DNA of 42,545 nucleotides from the NCBI GenBank assembly GCA_027309555.1, contig DAIDCO010000002.1, positions 39,179 through 81,723 on the forward strand, written 5' to 3'. Of the stretch, positions 1 through 8,548 are shown piece by piece. The stretch is from a bacterium (GTDB lineage: Archaea > Thermoplasmatota > Thermoplasmata > Lutacidiplasmatales > UBA184). Position numbers and translations under genes: made by a program. Each line of letters opens with the position of its first letter. Position 1 is the stretch's first letter. The notes beneath the pieces were generated by a model that was given only the letters and a program-made list of their open reading frames with translations, was not told the origin of the DNA and did not search any database.

Positions 1-893
1 AGTTCCAGCAGTGGCAGACTCGTCTCGAAGATGTGGCTGGCGCGGGACACATGGAGGAAGGAGTCGCCCAGGGTCCTGGGCAAGGTCTTCAAGCGGCTGG
101 CCAGTTCCGCGAGCGCGGGGGGGGGGCCCCCGCGGTCACGCTCGTGATCAGCGACCACGGACACGGACCGATCCGATCGGAGCTGTTCACGAACCGCTGG
201 CTGGTCGAACAGAAGTACCTCGTGTTCCGGGAGAGCCCCGAGATCGCGCGTCGGCGGCTCCTCTCCCAGCTGCTCCTCGTAGCGCAGAAGGTCGGAGTCG
301 GTCGGCGGCTCACCCGCCGGCTCGCCGATTTCGTCCGGGACGGTCGCCGGGCCGAGCTCGCGGAGTTCCTGAAAGGCCGTACGTCGTTCGAGCAGGTCGC
401 CGACAAGATCGACTGGCGGCGGACCCTGGCGTTCTCCTACCCCGTGCCCGAGGGGATCTATCTCAACCCGCACAATCCCGACCTCACGCCGGAGCGCAGG
501 GCCGAGACCCTCCGCGAGATCCGCCGCCGACTCGAGTCGTTCCCTCAGGCGCACATCGAGGTGTTCGGCCCGGCGGACCTCTACCGCGGCGGCGACCCGA
601 CACGAAGCCCGTCACTGTTCATTCGAATCGACGACATGTGCACCGAGCCGCGCATGGACTTCAGCTATCCGTCGCCGTTCATCCGGGAGCGCCCGGGCTT
701 CTTTTATGGCTCGGGCACCCACCGGATGGAGGGGATCCTCATCGGGGCCGGAGACGGGGTGACCCCCCAGGGCCGGGCCGCCCCCGCGAACCTCCTCGAC
801 CTCGCGCCAACGATCCTCGAAGGGATGGGTCTGCCTCCCCCGACAGACCTGGCCGGGCGGTCGCTCCTGCCGGACCTCGGGCTCTCAGCCTAA
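1..893 (+). CDS. Alkaline-phosphatase-superfamily phosphodiesterase, 3' part, probable frameshift
   Basis: C-terminal part of a type I phosphodiesterase/nucleotide pyrophosphatase-like protein whose 5' end lies outside the window. After base 132 the frame is clear: a metal-binding SDHGHGP motif follows a hydrophobic strand (VTLVI), and near the end GTHRMEGILIGAG supplies the second metal-site histidine. A closing region LLDLAPTILEGMGLP is typical of this superfamily. Before base 116 that frame looks non-coding (about 60% GC at third positions), whereas the frame starting at base 1 has about 88% and encodes VLGKVFKRLA, which fits the helix usually preceding SDHG. The switch falls in the ten-G run at 117-126, so one G is probably missing, by sequencing error or real mutation. 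The substrate is unknown. The downstream glycosyltransferase suggests a role in surface glycan or lipid chemistry, which is inference. Confidence 0.72.
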   Translation, partial: FQQWQTRLEDVAGAGHMEEGVAQGPGQGLQAAGQFRERGGGAPAVTLVISDHGHGPIRSELFTNRWLVEQKYLVFRESPEIARRRLLSQLLLVAQKVGVGRRLTRRLADFVRDGRRAELAEFLKGRTSFEQVADKIDWRRTLAFSYPVPEGIYLNPHNPDLTPERRAETLREIRRRLESFPQAHIEVFGPADLYRGGDPTRSPSLFIRIDDMCTEPRMDFSYPSPFIRERPGFFYGSGTHRMEGILIGAGDGVTPQGRAAPANLLDLAPTILEGMGLPPPTDLAGRSLLPDLGLSA

Positions 894-944
894 CCTCCCG
901 CCGAACGGAACGCTTTTCGGGTGCAGCCCACTCCGAACGACCCA

Positions 945-2093
945 ATGGGGGCCCGGTCCGTCGAACTGATCGCTCTGGGTCCCCCGCCCGTCGACCCGTA
1001 CGCCCCTGCCGCCGGGGCGTGGGCGCTCGCCCGCGCCTCGGCCGAACGGGGGAATTCGGTCCGGGTACTCTACCCCGAGGGCCTCCCCGGGGGCCCCGCG
1101 CCCGCGGGCGTAGTCGCGACGGCGGTCCCGGTCCCGCTTCGTCGGCCGGGGGCCCCGAGCGAGGACGCCGAGTTCGCTGCCCTTGCCGGTCGCGGGATCC
1201 GGTCGGGCGCCGACCTGGTGCTGCGCGATCCGGTCGGGCTCGGACCGCTGGGCGTGCGCGGACGATCCTCGCCGAGGCTCGTGGGCTTTGCGCGGTCGAT
1301 CGAGCTCGCCGCGTTCGACCGCGAGCGGGGCGGCTATCCCAGCGCGAGCTTCGTCGATCGCCTGGACGGATGGCGCGATCGCCGGACCCTGCGCCGACTC
1401 GAGCGGCTCGCCCTAGAAGAGCCGGACGCGGTCTTCTGCGACGATCCGGGCGTCGCGGTCGCCCTCGCGAGCGAGTACCACCTTCCGCCCGAGCGGCTGC
1501 GGCCGACCGCCCCTCCCGTCCCGTACCTCGCCAACCCACCGTCCCGCGATCGGGCGCGCGCCGCGTTCGGGATCCCGACTGACGTTCCGGTCGTGGTCGT
1601 ACCGGCGGCCGTCCCCTCGCCCGAGGTTTCTGGGGTCGAAAAGGCGCGAGAGGCGTTCCGTCGCGTCCGGCCGTTCTTCCCCGGGCTTCGCATGATCGTG
1701 GTCGGGGCACCGGGCCCGACCGACCCGGGGGTCGTGACGCTCCCGGGCCGCGACGCGGAGGCGTTTGCCGCGGCATTCGCGGCGGCCGATGTCGCGATGA
1801 TCGTCCCGCAGACGTCGGGGTTCGACCCCGGGGCGGTGTTCGCCTCCCGCGCCGGGTGCGCCACGATCGTCGGCGCCACCCTCACGTGGCCCGCCGCGCC
1901 GGCCGGGGCGGTCCGCACCGTACCCGGCGACGACCCCGGGGACCTCGCTTCGGCGCTCGCGGAATTGATCGCGGACCCCGGCGCGGCCCGGGAGCTCGCG
2001 ACGAAGGGAAAGGAGCTCGCGGAGGCCTACCGGCCCGAGCGGATCCTCGACCAGGTCGACGCCGTCTGGGGCGGGAGCGCTGCGTCCCGCTAG
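945..2093 (+). CDS. GT-B fold glycosyltransferase (family 4-like)
   Basis: A 382-residue protein with two Rossmann-like halves typical of GT-B glycosyltransferases. The N-terminal half has an acceptor-side fold (VELIALGPPPVDPYAPAAGAWALARA). The C-terminal half has MIVVGAPGPTDPGVVTLPGRDAEAFAAAFAAADVAMIVPQ, the usual layout in which a short strand precedes the sugar-nucleotide site, and ends with the family-typical LAELIADPGAARELATKGKELAEAY helix. The conserved EX7E motif of family 4 is poorly kept (GFDPGAVFASRAGC), so the sugar donor cannot be assigned. I chose ATG 945 because a weak box A (911-919) lies just upstream; a GTG at 921 would add eight residues. Its TAG stop is part of a CTAG where an insertion sequence has landed, but the C-terminus looks natural. 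It probably acts at the membrane in surface-glycan assembly (inference). Confidence 0.75.
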   Translation: MGARSVELIALGPPPVDPYAPAAGAWALARASAERGNSVRVLYPEGLPGGPAPAGVVATAVPVPLRRPGAPSEDAEFAALAGRGIRSGADLVLRDPVGLGPLGVRGRSSPRLVGFARSIELAAFDRERGGYPSASFVDRLDGWRDRRTLRRLERLALEEPDAVFCDDPGVAVALASEYHLPPERLRPTAPPVPYLANPPSRDRARAAFGIPTDVPVVVVPAAVPSPEVSGVEKAREAFRRVRPFFPGLRMIVVGAPGPTDPGVVTLPGRDAEAFAAAFAAADVAMIVPQTSGFDPGAVFASRAGCATIVGATLTWPAAPAGAVRTVPGDDPGDLASALAELIADPGAARELATKGKELAEAYRPERILDQVDAVWGGSAASR

Positions 2094-2111
2094 GAGCGCG
2101 TAGCACTATTC
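2094..2111 (+). repeat. Left terminal inverted repeat of the insertion sequence
   Basis: The 18 bases match the reverse complement of the right end at 14 positions. With the CTAG and the preceding G included, the match is 19 of 23. A weaker match continues to about 2119 with a 4-base gap. Confidence 0.75.
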
Positions 2112-2164
2112 GCTGACGGAGAGTGGACCGGAGGTACTATAGCCGGGCTCGCTTATCGGCGAGC

Positions 2165-3454
2165 ATGGCCGCCGAGAGAGGTCCCGTCTTCCGCAAGTAC
2201 GACCCGAAACAAACTCTCCTCCTTCCTCCCGACCTTAACGAGTGGCTTCCCGAGAATCACCTCGCCCGCATCGTCGCCCAAGTCGTCGACGAACACCTCG
2301 ACCTCCAGCCTCTCCTCGACAGCTACCACAACGAGGCGGGAGGGTTCCCGGCCTTCGACCCCCGCCTCCAGCTCAAGGTCCTCCTCTACGGATACTGCAT
2401 CGGAGTGGCCAGCTCCCGACGCATGGAGAAGGCCACCTACGAGGACGTGGCCACTCGGTGGCTCGCCACCGACCAGCATCCCCACTTCACCACCCTCGCG
2501 CGCTTCCGCCGAAAGAATCTCCCGCTCATGGACGACCTGTTCCACCAGGTCCTCGAGTTGTGCCGAGAGGCGGGGCTCGTCAAGCTCGGTCGGGTGGCGC
2601 TCGATGGAACCAAGATCAAGGCCAGCGCTTCGAAGCACAAGTCGAAAACCTACCAGAAGATCCGGAAGGAGGAGACCGACCTCCGTCGGATCGCCCACGA
2701 CCTTCTCCGCGAGGCCGAACGGGTCGACGAGGAGGAAGACCGACTCTACGGACCCGACAAGAACCCGCTCCTCCACCCCCTCCCTCCCGATTGGAAGGAG
2801 CGGCTGAAGAAGCTCAAGGAGGCCCGCCAGGCCATCGAGGAGCGGGAGCGGAAGAAGGGCAAGAGCGAGCCCGAGGCAAAGACCCAGCACAACTTCACGG
2901 ACCCCGACTCGAGGATCCTGCAGGAGAGCGGGAATAAGGGGGGCTACATTCAAGGATACAACGCCCAGGCGGCGGTGGACGCGAAGAGCCAGGTGATCGT
3001 GATGGCCGCGATCACGCAAGAGAATCCAGACCAAGGGCACCTCCTCCCGATGATCGAGGAGATCGAACGGGAACTCGGGGAGGTTCCCTCGAAGGTCCTC
3101 GTGGACGCGGGATACTTCAGCGAGGTCCAGATCCGTGCAGTGGAAGCGAAGGGGGTCGAGGTGTACTGCCCACCCGAGCCGTGGAGAGTGGCGGAGACGG
3201 CCCCGTGTCCGAGAGGTCGCCCACCTCTCGATGAACGGTTCACCGGGTTCATGCGACGGAAGCTTCGGAGTGTTCGAGGTCGAGCGGAGTATCGGTGGCG
3301 GAAGGTCAGCGTGGAACCGGTGTTCGGTCAGATCAAACAGGGCCGAGGGCTACGCCAGTTCCTCTTGCGGGGGCGTCAGAAGGTCGGGGCGGAGTGGAAG
3401 TTGTGGTGTCTCACCCACAACTTACGGAAACTCCACACCGCTGGGTGGGGCTGA
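2165..3454 (+). CDS. IS1182-family DDE transposase
   Basis: Transposase of 429 residues that cuts and moves the surrounding element. The N-terminal DUF772-type region (FRKYDPKQTLLLPPDLNEWLPENHLARI, then FDPRLQLKVLLYGYCIGVASSRRME) is followed by a DDE catalytic domain. The likely triad is D147 in VALDGTKIKA, D314 in VLVDAGYFSE and E384 in VSVEPVFGQIKQGRGLRQF. Between the first two lies a charged, helix-rich insertion (about residues 160-245, rich in Glu, Lys and Arg), usual for this family. The start at ATG 2165 opens with MAAERGPVFRKYDPKQ as in relatives; GTG 2123 would extend it toward the inverted repeat. The frame is uninterrupted and all three acidic residues are present, so the protein should be functional. 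Confidence 0.92.
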   Translation: MAAERGPVFRKYDPKQTLLLPPDLNEWLPENHLARIVAQVVDEHLDLQPLLDSYHNEAGGFPAFDPRLQLKVLLYGYCIGVASSRRMEKATYEDVATRWLATDQHPHFTTLARFRRKNLPLMDDLFHQVLELCREAGLVKLGRVALDGTKIKASASKHKSKTYQKIRKEETDLRRIAHDLLREAERVDEEEDRLYGPDKNPLLHPLPPDWKERLKKLKEARQAIEERERKKGKSEPEAKTQHNFTDPDSRILQESGNKGGYIQGYNAQAAVDAKSQVIVMAAITQENPDQGHLLPMIEEIERELGEVPSKVLVDAGYFSEVQIRAVEAKGVEVYCPPEPWRVAETAPCPRGRPPLDERFTGFMRRKLRSVRGRAEYRWRKVSVEPVFGQIKQGRGLRQFLLRGRQKVGAEWKLWCLTHNLRKLHTAGWG

Positions 3455-3531
3455 GGACCGAGAGAGTGGGCGGACCTCGGGGGTAGGACAACCCCACAGA
3501 ACCGATTCGTGGCGTGCCACCGTTCAGATTG

Positions 3532-3549
3532 GAGTAGGACTACGGGCTC
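3532..3549 (-). repeat. Right terminal inverted repeat of the insertion sequence
   Basis: Read on the minus strand this begins GAGCCCGTAG, differing from the left end at only one of the first ten bases. About 75 bases of non-coding sequence separate it from the transposase stop codon. Confidence 0.75.
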
Positions 3550-4110
3550 CTAGCCGTCGCCCGGACCCGGCTCATCGAGGCGCCACTCGGAAAAGCTCCG
3601 CCCCCCCGACGCGCGGCGCACCTCGCGCATCACTCCCTCCCAAGGGACCCCGCTCGGAAGCGCCCCGGAGTCGAGCGCGTCGAGGAGGCGACGGAAGCGC
3701 GCGCGCAGCTCGGCGTACGGATCCGGACCCCCGGCGACGGCCCAGGTCCTCGCCGGCCGGAGGATCCGGACGATCCCGCCGGAGATGCACCAGACGCCGA
3801 CCGGGCCCGCCCGCGTCCCCTCGGTGCGGTCCACGAGCCGTTCCGCCGCACGGGGGGAAGCGAGCACAACCGCCGTCCAGTCCCCCCAGCCGCGGCGTTT
3901 GAGCGCCTGGACCAGGACGGCCCGCGCGTCCGCCCGTTTCGCTTCCACCAGTCCGACCTCCTGTCCCCGACGGGCGACCAGATCGAAGTAGTCATGGCCG
4001 TCCGGGTCGACCCGCACGCGATACCCTTGCCGCTCGAGGTGTACCGCCGCGATCCGCACGACTTCGGTCTCCGGCAGGGTAGCGCGACGAGCCCGGCCCG
4101 GCCCGCTCAC
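3550..4110 (-). CDS. PD-(D/E)XK nuclease-like protein coupled to mutL
   Basis: A 186-residue protein with the sequence pattern of the restriction-endonuclease fold: a helix with E16 (PETEVVRIAAVHLERQGY), a strand with D43 (DYFDLVAR), then E56 and K58 in GLVEAKRA, matching D-x12-E-x-K. A following helix (RAVLVQALKRRG) and strand (WTAVVLASP) complete the core. The C-terminal third is not recognisable. It begins with GTG overlapping the mutL TGA (GTGA), so it is translationally coupled to mutL and is the third gene of a mutS-mutL-nuclease operon. That placement suggests a mismatch-repair or recombination nuclease, which is inference. Its TAG stop lies in the CTAG flanking the insertion sequence, and the natural C-terminus seems preserved. 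It could instead be an inactive structural relative. Confidence 0.6.
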   Translation of the reverse strand: MSGPGRARRATLPETEVVRIAAVHLERQGYRVRVDPDGHDYFDLVARRGQEVGLVEAKRADARAVLVQALKRRGWGDWTAVVLASPRAAERLVDRTEGTRAGPVGVWCISGGIVRILRPARTWAVAGGPDPYAELRARFRRLLDALDSGALPSGVPWEGVMREVRRASGGRSFSEWRLDEPGPGDG

Positions 4111-5894
4111 GGACCGCTCCGGAGGAACCAGCGGTCGAGGCGCGAGCGAGGGATCCGGAGCAGGATCGGACGGCCGTGGGGACAGGTCGGCGGAGCGCCC
4201 GGCAGCACCGCGAGCGCGTCGAGGACGCGGGCGAACTCCTCCACCCCGACCGTGTCGCCCGCACGGATCGCGGCATGGCAGGCGAGAGTGGCCGCCGTTC
4301 GCTCCTCGAGGCCGTTCGGGACCGTGGGACGTCCGCCCGCGGCGAGCTCGTCGAGCAGCTCGGTCAGCGCTTCGACCCGCGCACGACGTCCCCGGTAGGA
4401 CGGGACCGAGCGCACACGAAATGTCTCGGGTCCGAACGGCTCGACCTCGAAGCCGGCCCGAGCTACCTCCCCCGAGCGGGCCCGGAGCGTCGCGCGCTGG
4501 GCGCCCGTGAGGCGAACGGCCACGGGGTCGACGAGCGCCTGGCGGGCGAGGGTCCCGTCGCGGCGGAGCGCGTCATAGAGGACCCGCTCGCTCGCGGCGT
4601 GCTGGTCGATCAGCACGAGCCCCTCCTCCGTCGCGGCGACCCAGTACAGCTCCTGCACGCAACCGAGGAGGCTCAAGCGGGGGCGAGCCGGACCGGCACG
4701 GACCTCGGTCGCGCCCCGGGACGGATTCCCGAGCCGACGCTGACCGTGCGCGGTCTCGCGCGCGGTCGCCGCGAGGGGGGGAACGAGTGCCGGGAGCCCC
4801 GCCCGCGGCTCGGGCCCGATCTCGCCGGAAGGAAGCGTCGTCGCGTTCGTGGTCGGTCGCCGTGGGCCGACCTCGGCCACCGAAGGGGCGGAGATCAGTC
4901 CCTCGCGGACCCGGATTCGGATCGACTCGGCGACCTCCCTCTCCTTCACGATCCGGACCTCGCGCTTCGTCGGGTGGACGTTGACGTCGAGCCGGTCCCG
5001 CGGAATCTCGAGGTGGAGCGCGCCGACCGGGAACCGGGTGCGGGGTAGATAGTCCCCGAACGCCGCGCGCACCGCCTGTTGGATCGGGCGCGAGGTCACG
5101 GCGCGGCCGTTCACCGCGAGGTAGAGGCTCCGAGCCGTAGACGCCGAGAGCATAGGGCGGCCGAGCACCCCGAAAAGGCGGCCCCCCGAGATCTCTCCGA
5201 GGACCGCGAAGGAGTGATGCCGGAACTCCGGCCCGAGCACCCGGGCCGCTGCGTCAGCGAGCTCGGTCGCGACCGGATAGTTCGCGATCTCCCGTCCCTC
5301 GGACTCGACTCGAAGCGTCACGCGGGGGTGCGCGAGATAGGTCCGCTCCACCGCCCGCACGACCTCGAGCTGCTCGGCCGCCGCGCCCTTGAGGAACTTG
5401 CGGCGCGCCGGAGTGTTGAAGAAGAGCTCCTCGACCTCGACGGTCGTGCCGGCCGCTCGGGGCGAGAGGAACCGGCCCGCGACCGTCCCACCGACCACCG
5501 AGAGCCCTTCCGCAACCTCCCGATCCGGGGTCCGCGAGAGCAGGCGGAACCGCGAGACCGTCGCGATCGCCGCCAGCGCTTCGCCCCGGAAGCCGAGGGT
5601 GTCGATCCCTTCGACCGGCCCGTCGGGAGCGAGCTTGCTCGTCGCGTGCCGTTCGATCGCGAGTTCGAGCTCGGTGGGGGGAATCCCCTCGCCGTCGTCG
5701 GCGATCTCGATCCGGTCGAGCCCGCCGTTCGTCAGACGGACGACCACCGAGGTCGCGCCGGCATCGATCGCGTTCTCGAGCAGTTCCTTGACGACCGACG
5801 CCGGCCGCTCCACCACCTCTCCCGCAGCGATCCGCTCGACGATCTCGGGCGAGAGCCGACGGATCGGCCGGCGGGGTGGGGGTTCCTCCGTCAC
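4107..5894 (-). CDS. mutL: DNA mismatch repair protein MutL
   Basis: Links mismatch recognition by MutS to strand incision. The N-terminal GHKL ATPase is complete: IAAGEVVERPASVVKELLENAIDAGA (residues about 22-47), IADDGEGI, and GFRGEALAAIATVSR. After a proline- and alanine-rich linker (about 340-405) comes the C-terminal dimerisation and endonuclease domain, with DQHA at 430-433 and E436, the ACHAAIRAGD block, and CPHGRP near the C-terminus. These mark the endonuclease-type MutL found where MutH is absent. The last acidic residue of DQHA-x2-E-x4-E is Asp (D441), a conservative change. The length (595) is normal. The GTG start overlaps the mutS TGA as GTGA, and the downstream nuclease gene overlaps its own stop in the same way, so all three are probably translated from one mRNA. 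Confidence 0.95.
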   Translation of the reverse strand: MTEEPPPRRPIRRLSPEIVERIAAGEVVERPASVVKELLENAIDAGATSVVVRLTNGGLDRIEIADDGEGIPPTELELAIERHATSKLAPDGPVEGIDTLGFRGEALAAIATVSRFRLLSRTPDREVAEGLSVVGGTVAGRFLSPRAAGTTVEVEELFFNTPARRKFLKGAAAEQLEVVRAVERTYLAHPRVTLRVESEGREIANYPVATELADAAARVLGPEFRHHSFAVLGEISGGRLFGVLGRPMLSASTARSLYLAVNGRAVTSRPIQQAVRAAFGDYLPRTRFPVGALHLEIPRDRLDVNVHPTKREVRIVKEREVAESIRIRVREGLISAPSVAEVGPRRPTTNATTLPSGEIGPEPRAGLPALVPPLAATARETAHGQRRLGNPSRGATEVRAGPARPRLSLLGCVQELYWVAATEEGLVLIDQHAASERVLYDALRRDGTLARQALVDPVAVRLTGAQRATLRARSGEVARAGFEVEPFGPETFRVRSVPSYRGRRARVEALTELLDELAAGGRPTVPNGLEERTAATLACHAAIRAGDTVGVEEFARVLDALAVLPGAPPTCPHGRPILLRIPRSRLDRWFLRSGP

Positions 5895-8524
5895 GGGTCC
5901 GGCCCCGCATCGGCCGGCCCCCGTGCCGGGGATCTCGGCTCCGCGCGTCGCCTCAGCCCGCGCAGGGTCTCGAGCGCCTCGTCGGCGGAGAGCCGGTCGA
6001 TGTCGAGCGAGCGAAGCTCCTCGCGAACGGGGTCGGGGCCCTCCGACCCGGGGAGCAACACCGCCTGGGTGTACCGGGGAGTTCGCGAGCGGGAGGCCCG
6101 CGCGGGACCGAGCCGGACCCCTTCGGACTCGAGGCGATGGAGGAGCCGCTCCGCCTCGCGGAGCACCTCCTCGGGGAGCCCGGCGAGGCGCGCGACGTGG
6201 ACCCCGTAGCTACGGTCGGTCGCGCCCGGCACGAGCCGGTGGAGGAAGACGATACCGTCGGCCCGCTCAGCGACCGCGAGGTGCGCGTTCTCTGCCGCCG
6301 CGAGACCCCGGACGAGGTCGGTCAACTGATGGTAGTGGGTCGCGACCATGCATCGGGCGCGGAGCGCATCGTGGAGGTGACGGAGCGTCGCCCAGGCGAT
6401 CGCGAGGCCGTCGAAGGTGCTGGTGCCCCGGCCCACCTCATCGAGCAGGACGAGCGAGCGGTCGTCGGCCGAGGCGAGGATCTCGGCGACCTCGGTCATC
6501 TCGACCATGAAGCTCGACTTCCCTCGACCGATCTCGTCGGTGAATCCCATTCGGGTGAATAGCTGAGTGACGAGGCCGACGCGGGCGAAGCGAGCGGGAA
6601 CGAACGCCCCGGCTTGCGCGAGCACGACCAGAAGACCGACCTGACGCATGTACGTTGACTTGCCGGACATGTTCGGTCCCGTCAGGACGAGCAGCCGTCG
6701 ATGATCGCGGTCGAGCTCGGTGTCGTTCGGGACGAACGCCTCACCGAGGAGGCGGTCGAGCACCGGATGACGCGCATCGCGAAGGACGAGCGCGAACGAC
6801 TCGTCGACGGTCGGTCGGAGGTAGCCCCGGGTCTGGGCGAGATGGGCGAACGTGGCGAGGGCGTCGAGCTCGCCGACCGCGCGAGCGACCCGTTGGATCG
6901 CCGGAACGTGGCGCTCGACGGTCGCCAGGAACTCCTCCCAACGCTCCGCCTCCGATTCCCGCGCTCCTTCCCGCGCCTCCAGGATGCGCCGCTCGATCTC
7001 CTCGAGCCGGTCGGAGGTGTACCGTTCGGCCTGGGCAACGGTCTGGCGGCGACGGAACCGTTCGGGCACGCGGGAGAGGTTCGGGCGCGTGACCTCGAGG
7101 TAGTAGCCGAAGACCTGGTTGTAGCCGATCTTGAGCGTCCGGATTCCGGTCGCCTCCTGCTCCGAGCGCTCGAGCTCGGAGAGGTCGCGAAGCGCGCCCT
7201 GCTCGGCCGCTCGCCACCGATCGACGTCGGGGGCGTGCCCGGGACGGAACCGTTCGCTCCCCTCCTCCGAGGACGGTGGTGCATCGGGGAGGGCCGAGTC
7301 AAGGAGCGCGAGCAGCGCCTCGGGGGGACGCAGCTCTTCCGCGAGCCGGCGGAGTCGGGAAGAGGTGGGGCCATCGCCGAGCACGGCCCGCGCCCGCTCT
7401 GTCGCGTGAAGCCCGGAGCGCAGCATTCCGAGCTCGTTCGGCCGAACGCGCCGTCCGGCGACCCGCGAAGCGATGCGGGCGACGTCGGAGAAGCCGCGCA
7501 GGCCGGCCCGCAGCTCGTCGAGGCCGGATCCGCGCGCACTCAGGGCGGCAACGGCGTCCTGACGTTCGACCACCGGAGCGACCTCGGCGAGCGGATTCGA
7601 CAGCCAGAAGGCCAGCGTGCGGCGTCCCGAGGCGGTGACGGTCTCGTCCCAGGTCCCGAGCAGCGTCGGTCCGTTCGGGTCGTCCGGGTTCATCGAGCGC
7701 GCGATCTCGAGATGGCGGAGGGTCTTCGGGTCGAGCACCAGCCGACGACCTCCGTCCGCGCGTTCGACGAGCGTGACGTGCGGAAGGACCCGCGGCTGCG
7801 TCGCCCGCAGGTAGGCGGCCAGGCGACCGTCGGCCTCGCGCACGCCGTCGGCAACCTCCCCCACGCCCGCGACCGACTCGGGGAGTTCGGCCGGCCCGAC
7901 CGGCTCGGGAGCGGCCTCGATCCGGGCCGCGGGGAACTCGCGGCGGAGGGCCGTCGCGAGCGCGCTCGGGCCCCCCGAGGGACAGAGGATCTCGCGCGGC
8001 TGGAACGGCGCGAGAGCCGAAACGAGGCCCTCCGGCCCGCGCCCGTCCGCTCGTCCATGGAACCACTCGCCGGTCGTGATATCGACCGCGGCATAGGCCC
8101 CGAGCCCCTCCGGGGGCGCGACCGCGCTCGCCAGAAAGTTGTGGTCGGGACCGCCCAGGATGCGGTCCTCCATGATCGTGCCCGGAGTGACGACCCGCGT
8201 CACCTCGCGACGGACGAGCCCTTTGGCGAACCGGGCTTCTTCGACCTGGTCGCAGAGGGCGACCTTGTAGCCCTTGCGCACGAGACGGCCGAGGTAGCTC
8301 TCGACCGCGTGGTGCGGCACACCGGCCATGGGAGTCCTCTCCCCCCGGCTGTCCGGGGCTCGGGCGGTGAGGACCACATCGAGCTCCCGGGCGAGCAGAC
8401 GTGCGTCGTCCCCGAATGTCTCGTAGAAGTCTCCGACCCGGAATAGCACGAGGTGGCCCGGGTAGCGGGACTTCACTCCCTCGTACTGTTCGAGGAGTGG
8501 GGTCGTCGGCACGGTCTCCGTCAT
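5891..8524 (-). CDS. mutS: DNA mismatch repair protein MutS
   Basis: Mismatch-recognition ATPase of 877 residues, MutS1 type. The N-terminal domain has the Phe-x-Glu wedge in VGDFYETFGDDA, followed by TPMAGVPHHAVESYLGRLV and the connector, lever and clamp regions. The C-terminal ABC ATPase has Walker A GPNMSGKSTYMRQ and Walker B LVLLDEVGRGTSTFDG. ATG 8524 (MTETVPTTPLLEQY) is chosen because homologues start close to the LLEQY helix and a box A lies 25-30 bases upstream; a longer frame to 8629 would run through tRNA-Ser. The first gene of the mutS-mutL-nuclease operon, probably translated from a leaderless mRNA. MutS1/MutL pairs are patchy in archaea and generally considered acquired from bacteria (family knowledge). 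Confidence 0.96.
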   Translation of the reverse strand: MTETVPTTPLLEQYEGVKSRYPGHLVLFRVGDFYETFGDDARLLARELDVVLTARAPDSRGERTPMAGVPHHAVESYLGRLVRKGYKVALCDQVEEARFAKGLVRREVTRVVTPGTIMEDRILGGPDHNFLASAVAPPEGLGAYAAVDITTGEWFHGRADGRGPEGLVSALAPFQPREILCPSGGPSALATALRREFPAARIEAAPEPVGPAELPESVAGVGEVADGVREADGRLAAYLRATQPRVLPHVTLVERADGGRRLVLDPKTLRHLEIARSMNPDDPNGPTLLGTWDETVTASGRRTLAFWLSNPLAEVAPVVERQDAVAALSARGSGLDELRAGLRGFSDVARIASRVAGRRVRPNELGMLRSGLHATERARAVLGDGPTSSRLRRLAEELRPPEALLALLDSALPDAPPSSEEGSERFRPGHAPDVDRWRAAEQGALRDLSELERSEQEATGIRTLKIGYNQVFGYYLEVTRPNLSRVPERFRRRQTVAQAERYTSDRLEEIERRILEAREGARESEAERWEEFLATVERHVPAIQRVARAVGELDALATFAHLAQTRGYLRPTVDESFALVLRDARHPVLDRLLGEAFVPNDTELDRDHRRLLVLTGPNMSGKSTYMRQVGLLVVLAQAGAFVPARFARVGLVTQLFTRMGFTDEIGRGKSSFMVEMTEVAEILASADDRSLVLLDEVGRGTSTFDGLAIAWATLRHLHDALRARCMVATHYHQLTDLVRGLAAAENAHLAVAERADGIVFLHRLVPGATDRSYGVHVARLAGLPEEVLREAERLLHRLESEGVRLGPARASRSRTPRYTQAVLLPGSEGPDPVREELRSLDIDRLSADEALETLRGLRRRAEPRSPARGPADAGPDP

Positions 8525-8548
8525 GGGCCGCTCGGTTGACCGGGGCCG

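Larger units (their letters stand above)
2094..3549 (+). mobile_element. IS1182-like insertion sequence
   Basis: A complete element of about 1456 bp with one DDE transposase gene. Imperfect inverted repeats bound it: GAGCGCGTAGCACTATTC at the left and, read from the other strand, GAGCCCGTAGTCCTACTC at the right. Each end is flanked by CTAG (2090-2093 and 3550-3553), which I read as a 4-bp target duplication. Because CTAG is a palindrome it could equally be the outermost bases of the repeats. Removing one copy rejoins the flanks as a CTAG in which the stop codons of two convergent host genes overlap. The open reading frame and both ends are intact, so the copy may be recent or active. Confidence 0.85.

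Noticed and set aside
11-1582. Long plus-strand open frame across the phosphodiesterase and glycosyltransferase genes
   Set aside because: It spans the junction of two supported genes in another frame and is Arg/Pro-rich throughout.
6701-8446. Open frame of 581 codons antisense to mutS
   Set aside because: A shadow of mutS; no promoter and no motifs.
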